From the NCBI GenBank assembly GCA_030544215.1, contig JARZZO010000008.1, positions 30,605,614-30,669,613 on the forward strand: a stretch of DNA of 64,000 bases, written 5' to 3'. The position numbers were made by a program, and so were the translations under genes. How positions within the stretch are numbered: the first letter of the stretch is position 1; each line of letters starts with the position of its first letter. The stretch comes from Zantedeschia hybrid cultivar (lineage: Eukaryota; Streptophyta; Magnoliopsida; Alismatales; Araceae). The notes under the pieces are model-generated. The model ran no database searches, was not told the DNA's origin, and was given only the letters and a program-made list of their open reading frames with translations. Shown here in pieces: positions 57,247 through 64,000 of this stretch.

Positions 57247-57612
57247 CCCTTCCTAGGTATAAGGACCCGAGGGAATAAGGTGGCTGTAGATGCCCCTTCC
57301 AAGTGCGAACGCTCAAGGAATAGTGTGACTTTAATGTGCCCTTCTCGAGTGTGAGCACTCGGGGAATGAGATAGCTTTGTGCACCCTTCCCGAGTGTGGG
57401 CACTCAGGGAATGAGATAGCTTTACGCACCCTTCCTGAGTGTGAGCACTCGAGGAATGAGATGGCTTTATACGCCCTTCCTGAGTGTGGGCACTTGGGGA
57501 ATGAGATGGCTTTATGCGCCCTTCCCGAGTGTGAGCACTTGGGGAATGAAATGGCTTTATGTGCCCATCCCGAGTGTGAACACTCAGGGAATGAAATGGA
57601 TTTGTGTAAACT
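57247..57612. repeat. 45-bp tandem repeat, about eight units
   Basis: Units such as CCCTTCCCGAGTGTGGGCAC followed by TCAGGGAATGAGATAGCTTT and a short GTGCA-type end; the first one or two are diverged. Since 45 is a multiple of three, the minus strand has an open frame (57671-57141) with a 15-residue repeat (SHSPSAHTREGRIKP). It lies between Tat pol and the antisense accessory gene, a place where Tat elements are known to hold hypervariable tandem repeats. Coding is doubtful. Confidence 0.9.
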
Positions 57613-57689
57613 CGGAGGATAAAGTTTTTCATACCTTGGTTGTTAAGTACAGAAGAATGCGGAGCTAACAATAATAATACCGAAGGTTG

Positions 57690-60003
57690 TCAGTGTTCAA
57701 AGTGCGGGGTACCTCCCTTCCGTTGAGCGTGGAGGCCCTATAAGAACCTTTTATGAGGGATTCTGAGACTCGGTATGGTCCGTCCCAGTTGGGGGCCAGT
57801 TTTCCCACGGCCAGCTGTGGTGCCGAGGCTCCAGTTCTCCATAGGACTAAATCTCCGGGAAGAACCGCCTTTCTTGGCCATCCTCCGCTGGTGTTCCATC
57901 ATTCGGATCATGGAGTTTTCTCAGACCTCTGATAGTATGTCGAGGTTCTCCCTTAGCTTCCAGTGGCTTTCTACTTCCATCGCCTCTACTCGCAGCGAGG
58001 GGCTTCCGATTTCTAAAGGGATTAAGGCTTTCACCCCGTAGACCAAGAGGAAGGGGGTCTTTCCTATAGCCACTCGGGCTATTGTTCAGTACGACCATAG
58101 GATACTGGGTAGCTCTTCTATCCAAGATCCTGTGGCCTCCTCTAATCGAGTCTTAACTCCATGGACTAAGGTTCAATTAGCATTTTCTACCAGGCCATTA
58201 GCCTAAGGATGGGCGACCGAAGTGTCGCAATTCTTAATCTTCAATTGTTCACATTTCTCCTTGAAGTAGGCGTTCGAGACTATTGCTCTTGGGATCCCGA
58301 ATCTGCAGATTATGGACTTCCAGATGAAATTCCATAGTGTTGTCTCTGTACTTTTTTCCACTGGTTCTCCTTCTATCCATTTGGAAAAGTAGTCGATGGC
58401 CATTGTGATGAACTTCCTCTGTCCATGAGCTTCGGGCAGAGGGCCTAATATGTCGATCCCCCACCTTGTGAATGGACATGACTCCAAAAGGATTGTCATG
58501 GGGACTTCTAGTTGGTGTGGTGTCATCAAGAAGCGTTGGCACTTATCGCACTTCTCGACGTATTCCACAACTTCCTTATGGATGGTCGGCCACCAATATC
58601 CTTGCCACAGTAAAAGGAGGGCCAGTGATCGTCCTCCCAACTGCCTTCCACACATACCTTTGTGGAGTTCTTCGATGGCCCTTAGGGCTTCTGCCGAGCG
58701 GAGACATTTTATTGGGGACTGAGATAAGGATCGACAATACAAAAAATTGCCTACCATAGTGAATCATTTGTCTCTGTTCCTGACACTCCTTGCGTCCAGC
58801 TTGTCTTCTGGTAACTTGCCCAGCATTAGGAATTCCATTATTGGCTCAATCGAGGACTCGCCCTTCTTGATAGCTTGCACGACCTCTTTTTGAAAGCTCA
58901 ACCAATCTAGTTCTTTGATGAGGATGGACCGAGATGGTGCCAAGCCGAACGAGGTTGCTAACTGAGATAGAGAATCAACTTTGATGTTTTCTTTTCTCGG
59001 TATTTGGATTATCTCGAGGCGCTCAAGTCCTTCGGCTTGGTTCTTCACCTCCTGCAGGCTGAGTCTCGAGCCTTGAAGTTCCCATGGATTTGGCTTGCGA
59101 CCAACTAGGAGTCGGTGAAGATCCTCATTCTGGTGGCCCCCATACTTCAGGCCATGCAAATGCCTGATAAGAGGGATTCGTACTCCGCGACGTTGTTGGA
59201 CACCAGGAACTTAAAACATAGAGTATAGTGCAACTCTGTGTCCCGTCGTCCCTCACTAGTACTTAACTCAAGGAGTGAGGAGTAATCGATAGGTACAAGA
59301 ACAAAGGCTCTCCGGCCATCGATTTTGACAGTATCAATGGTGAAGCCATGTATCTCTTTAGCTCCTGGAACACGTCTTCGCATTCCTAGGTCCACTCAAT
59401 TTCGCCTTTGTTTCCTGCCTGCTTTTGTATGCCTCGTAGCACTTTGAAGAAGGGCATACACCTTTCTGCCGCTCTCAACAGGAAACAACTGAGTGCAGCT
59501 ACTCTTTCGGTCAGCCACTGGATGTCCCGAATCCTGTCGGGACATTGCATATCCTAGCTGTCTTGTGGCTTCAATAGGGTTGTTCTTGATCCCTTTATAG
59601 GTGATGAAGAACCCTAAGAACTTGCCAGACTTGACCACGAACGCACATTCAGAGGGGTTGATTTTCATGTTGTACCTCCTTACTGTGTCGAGGGCCTCGG
59701 CTAGATTGGTCATGTGATCGGATGCCTTTGGGCTCTTTACCAGCATGTCGTTAATGTAGACCTCTATGTTCCTCCCAAACTGAGAGTCGAACACGGAGTT
59801 CACCAAGCGTTGATATGTCGCTCCTCTATTTTTGAGGTCGAACGGCATCCGCATGTAGCAGTAGATACCCAAATCCATGACGAATGTTGTCTTCTCTTCA
59901 CCGAGGGGATTCACCCTGATATGATGGCATCCAGAGTATGCATCAAGGAAACTCAACATTTCATTCCCTGATGTAGAGTCGATCAGTTGATCGATGTTAG
60001 GCA
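57690..60003 (-). pseudogene. Tat-lineage gypsy pol relic: RT, RNase H, integrase
   Basis: RT from 60003 (PNIDQLIDSTSGNEMLSFLD) with PFDLKNRGATYQRLV and YINDMLVKS at 59758-59747: the YxDD box has Asn for the first Asp, so catalysis is lost. The thumb reads GKFLGFFITYKGIKNNP. RNase H (59395-58764) includes VSNNVAEYESLLSGICMA and RKENIKVDSLSQLATS. Integrase (58757-57690) has WWPTIHKEVVEYVEKCDKC, a Cys-containing zinc-binding region, WGIDILGPLPEA, VSN where SDNG..F is expected (small deletion), SVAHP, TAG, ANGLVE, then LPSILWSY and TPFLLVYGVKALIPLEIG. The N-terminal half of RT is beyond the Copia 3 insertion at 60003/60004. Many frame breaks; inactive. Confidence 0.88.
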
Positions 60004-61668
60004 TGTTGGGTTCGGTCGTAACCCCGGGGGAAACCGTAACAACGGAAGAACAAAAATAAATCGATTTCTCAAACCAGTTCGGGCTCCGATTGATGCAACA
60101 AAAATGATCTAAATAAAATCGTACGAGATTTTCACCTTGTGTAGAACACGTTGTTCTATAAAGATCAATGTTGAACTCCTCAAAGCTACGAGTCGCACAA
60201 GTGTACGGCCTCTAAAGCTAATCCACATGAACCCTCGCAGCAACGGAGCTCACTTTCTCTTTCAACCCGCGTAACACGAACCCACCTCCTCAAGTTCTCT
60301 AGCAAGAGTCCAACTCTTGCAACTTCACTTTACGGCCACCTTTTTGGAATGGCTTCTTAGGTTACGGGTTGGAGAATAAGTGGGTTATATATAGGAATGT
60401 TAAGGCGGCAGCTTGAACCGCCTCGTTTAATCAAACCCATCTTTAACTGCCGCAATTAAAGTAAATCCCAGGATATATTATATATCAATATATGATTATT
60501 AGCTTATTTATCAAATAACCCTAATAATACATATATTATATATATGCCCTTTATATTATTGCATAAATACTTTTAAGCCATTTACACATTCTTTTTCTAA
60601 AAGAATCAATTGCTTTAGTATATTTGTCTATACAATAATATTCCGTTATGCAAGAGTTAATTGTGAGTGATCCTCTAGGCCCATTATCACTCTAGTTTAA
60701 AGATCTATTAACTTCTAATCTAATTAGAAGTAAATTAAATCCGGTTATTTCGAATAACCATTTAATTTGATCTGGACCTTTTGATCACGTTGAGTCAAGC
60801 AAATCCGCGTGATCCTAGAGGATGTTGGGTTCATCTTTACCCTATCTGACACCTGTAAGTCTTCAGTTACCGTATCGCTATAATCCTTCGCTCATTCTAT
60901 GAGTCCTATCCAATTGTGTGGTATGGTTATGTCAAACAACCAGTGATCGTATCGTCTGACCATGTCCTCCTTAATTATTTCACGTTTGTTCCAAATGAAC
61001 CGATACCACTCTGGCCAGAGATTTAATGAAGCGTCCATGTCATGACTCATTAACTGCCTGTAATATACCGGACAGTGAGTGATCCCCTCTTGACTATTAA
61101 CGGTTTTTACATGTATTCCGATGTGGCTAATAATTCGGTGTTTCATGACTTATGGTTAAAGTCACTTAACCAAATATTAAACCATACCAGTCTTCACGCA
61201 AGACCCCATTAATGTCTCAGGTCAAAAGATCAATGATACTACTGAGACAGATGGATCTTCAGTTGACATTAGGTATAATTTAACCATCTAAAGATCCATC
61301 AGCGGATCAGTTCAGTAAACATCCTCCCAAGATGAACACCCACACATGTGTATTGGTGCTCCGCATCTATGACCGTGAGACTGGTCATCTACACATCATG
61401 CGTCTTGATTTATGAGTAATCAATGTCCCAGGATGATTACTCTCCAATCAGGAACAGTTTAAGGTATGTGTCTATATACAGTCAAACTTACATTCGAGAT
61501 CCTATCTCGAAATTGACTTTACAACCACATATCCTAGGGACAACACAAAGCATTCCACATATTACAAGTTTTTGTTCTAATTACCATTTTATTATATTGA
61601 ACAAGATTGTACAACAAATTGGGCCTACACGGTCCATAATTGGCCTGTAGGACACCCAAAAACTAACA
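60004..61668 (-). repeat. 3' LTR of Copia element 3 (1665 bp)
   Basis: Reads TGTTAGTTTTTGGGTGTCC to ACCGAACCCAACA on the minus strand, i.e. TG...CA. It is followed inside by AAGTGGGAGA, the polypurine tract. Confidence 0.88.
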
Positions 61669-61679
61669 ATCTCCCACTT

Positions 61680-64000
61680 GTACTATAGCCAATTGCCCAT
61701 AGTCTTGAGGCTCATCTTTTCCCGATGATGCTCAAACACAATCTGTGATAAAGGCTTAGTCAATGGATCTACAATATTGTCTTCTGATGGTACACGCTCT
61801 ACCACCACATCTCCCCTTGCAACAATCTTCCGAATCAGGTGGAAGCGCCTTAGAATATGCTTCGACCTTTAGTGAGACCGAGGTTCCTTCGCCTGGGCGA
61901 TGGCCACATTATTATCACATAATAATGGGATTGGAGCCGATATGCTAGGAACTATGTCAAGTTTCTTGATGAATTTCTTCATCCAGACCGCTTCCTTGAC
62001 AGCTTCAGCCGCAACTATATAATCTGCCTCTGTCATTAAATCAACAGTCGTTTCTTGCTTGAAACTCTTTCAACTGACTGCCCCTCTTTTTAACATGAAT
62101 ACAAATTCAGACATGGATTTGCTATCATCCGTATCTAACTAGAAACTAGAGTCTATATATGCTCTCAATTGCAAGTCCTCCTTTCCTCCATATAGCAAGA
62201 AAACTTCCTTAGTTCTTCTTAAGTACTTAAAGATGCATTTCACTGCTTTCCAGTGCTCTTCGCCTAGATCACTCTGATATTTGCTGGTTATGCTCCAAGC
62301 ATTAGCCACATTAGGGTGAGTACATAGCATGACATACATGATCGACCCTATTGCCGAGGCATAAGGTACCCGACTCATGTGCTCTACTTCCTCAGGTGTT
62401 CTAGGGGCCACGCCCTTAGATAGGTAAATTCCAGGTCTCATAGGAATAAGACCTCTTTTGGAATTTTTCAATTGAAATCTCCTGAGTATAGTATCTATGT
62501 ACATGGATTGGAACAATCCCAACATCCTCTTTGATCTATCATGATAGATTATTATGCCTAGCACATAAGATGCTTCTCCCAAATCTTTCATGGACAATGT
62601 CTTGGACAACTAAGACTTTGTTGATGCCAGCATCCTTACATCATTCACAATGAGTAAGATGTCATCAACATAGAGGACTAAGAAGGTCTCCATTTCGAAT
62701 GAAGTCGAAAGATTTGATAACCTCATCAAATCTCAAATTCCAACTTCGAGATGCCTGCTTCAATCCATAAATAGGTTTCTGAAACTTGCAAACCTTATTG
62801 GGATACTATTTAGATGTGAATCCATCAGGTTGTACCATGTACACCTCTTCTGACAGGTTTCCATTAAGGAAAGTTGTCTTCACATCCATCTGCCATATCT
62901 CATAATCTAGGTATGCTGCAATAGCAAGGAGGATTCTAATTGACTTTATCATTGCCACTTGTGAAAAAGTTTCGTCATAGTCAATTTCTTATCTTTGACG
63001 ATATCACTTTACCACCAGTCGAGCCTTATAAATGTCAATTTATCCATCTGCTCCGATCTTCCTCTTGAAGATCTATTTGCAGCCGATAAGGACATTCCCT
63101 TCTAGTATGTCAACTAAGTTCCAAACTTAGTTGGTATACATAGATTGAATTTCCAAATCCATAGCTTCCTTCCATTTCTTAGAGTCAGAATTACGAATTA
63201 CCTCCTGATAAGATTGAGCATCATCATCCTCATTTATCTGTACTTTAGATGAAATGTTAGAGACATGTTCAACATATCTCTCAGGTTCTCTAAGTACCCT
63301 ACCAGATCTCCATAATATATGCGTTTCATTTTGAGCATTTTCCAAAGGTGGCGTCTCATCCAATGAGACTGTCTCCAGTTTGTAGTTCATGGACCTAGTC
63401 TAGTTCTATCTGGCTACCACTGTTTTTCTGGAGTTTATTCCTTCTCCAGGAATACATCTCTCTTGGCCACTAAGACCCTTTTCTCAGAAGGGTGATAGAA
63501 CTAATATCCAAATGTCTCTTTTGGATATCCCACAAACCTACACTTGTCTATTCTCGACTCTAGCTTATCTGCATCATTCCTCTTCACATGGGTAGGACAC
63601 TCTCAAACTTTAATATGAATAAAGTTCAGTTTCCTTCCCTTCCATATCTCATATGACGTGGTAGGAACTGACTTACTCGAAACCCTATTTAACAAGTAGG
63701 CTGTGGTCTCTAAGGCATACCCCCATAGAGACAATGGTAATTCTGACAAGGACATTATGGAACAAACCATGTCCAATAAGGTCCTATTTCTCCTTTCAGA
63801 TACACCATTATGCTGTGGCATATATGGTGGGGTCCACTGAGAAATTATTCTGTTGTCCTTCATGTAAGAAGTGAATTCGAGACTTAAGTATTCACCTCTT
63901 CGATCCAATCGTAGAGTTTGAATACTTTTACTAGTCTGCTTCTTTACTTCATTCTTATATTCCTTAAATTTCTCAAAAGCTTGTGATTTATATCTCATTA
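61680..64000 (-). pseudogene. Copia element 3 pol (RNase H, RT, part of integrase)
   Basis: Integrase end at 63998-63603: SIQTLRLDRRGEY (the SDRGGEY motif has Leu for Ser and an Arg change, catalytic D kept), NGVSERRNRTLLDM and LSLWGYALETTAYLLN. Linker frame 63390-63127. RT has LYVDDILLIVNDV at about 62672-62661, MKDLGEASYVLGI and RVPYASAIGSIMY (62609-62139). RNase H carries TVDLMTEADYIVAAEA, then KEPRSH, stop, and KHILRRFHLIRKI, ending near 61690. Numerous stops (about 62139, 62070, 61868, 62610, 62815) show it is decayed. More diverged than elements 1 and 2. Confidence 0.88.

Larger units (their letters stand above)
60004..64000 (-). mobile_element. Copia element 3, 3' part (runs off the window)
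   Basis: Minus orientation: 3' LTR 60004-61668, polypurine tract 61669-61690, RNase H, RT and integrase up to the window end. Inserted into the Tat RT; the left flank AGGCA (59999-60003) should recur beyond the window as a TSD. Related to elements 1 and 2 at the protein level but with a clearly different LTR. Confidence 0.9.

Noticed and set aside
57141..57671. Gene for a protein with 15-residue repeats
   Set aside because: The 45-bp period alone keeps all frames open; both strands have open frames there and no domain is recognised.
1..64000. tRNA or rRNA genes
   Set aside because: The only tRNA-like matches are the primer binding sites; no cloverleaf or rRNA block was seen by eye.

Overview
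The window is plant nuclear DNA from a repeat-rich intergenic region. Evidence for this is plant-type LTR retrotransposons of both superfamilies, initiator-Met-tRNA primer sites, spliceosomal introns in element-borne genes and a secreted plant antimicrobial peptide gene. The species cannot be named. The peptide CDS is GC-rich within AT-rich DNA, which would fit a monocot but does not prove it.

Only one gene looks like an ordinary host gene: a MiAMP1-like antimicrobial peptide precursor at 23920-24258 (+), with its own TATA box and poly(A) signal. Nearly everything else is transposon DNA, much of it nested, and the nesting can be read from target-site duplications (TSDs). Region 1-8542 holds decayed pieces: Tekay/Del-like gypsy pol, CACTA transposase exons, Athila-like gag-protease, a Copia LTR piece and AT-rich filler. 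Region 8543-22257 (TSD GTTGC) is an odd Tat-like gypsy unit bounded by inverted LTR arms. It carries a broken minus-strand accessory gene, into which Copia element 1 (10273-19795, TSD CCTTC) has jumped. Region 22258-24990 is host-like DNA with the peptide gene.

Region 26967-53029 (near-TSD CCGGA/CCGGG) is a giant Ogre/Tat-like gypsy element, about 17.8 kb without its nested guest. It has matching 1325-bp LTRs, gag-protease, a G-patch and RT-RNase H, but no integrase, and carries two spliced genes on the opposite strand. Copia element 2 (41748-50004, TSD GCAAC) sits inside the second of these. The Ogre-like element itself split an older plus-strand accessory gene (26424-26966 and 53035-55838), which is also cut by a Copia solo LTR (54259-55741, TSD GAGGC). 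From 56304 to 60003 lies a second copy of that accessory gene, a 45-bp tandem repeat and a minus-strand Tat pol relic. Copia element 3 (60004 to the window end) interrupts that relic.

Three signals stand out. (1) The Ogre-like element has 22 copies of an inverted-repeat motif whose arms are conserved and always exactly ten bases apart. All lie in non-coding, regulatory-looking places: LTR U3, leader, antisense-gene upstream regions and an intron. (2) The Copia leader carries four stem-loops with an identical 14-base cap and outer stems that differ in sequence yet stay complementary. (3) The 8543-22257 unit has two inverted U5 ends and a perfect 5-bp TSD, which a normal LTR-retrotransposon life cycle would not give.
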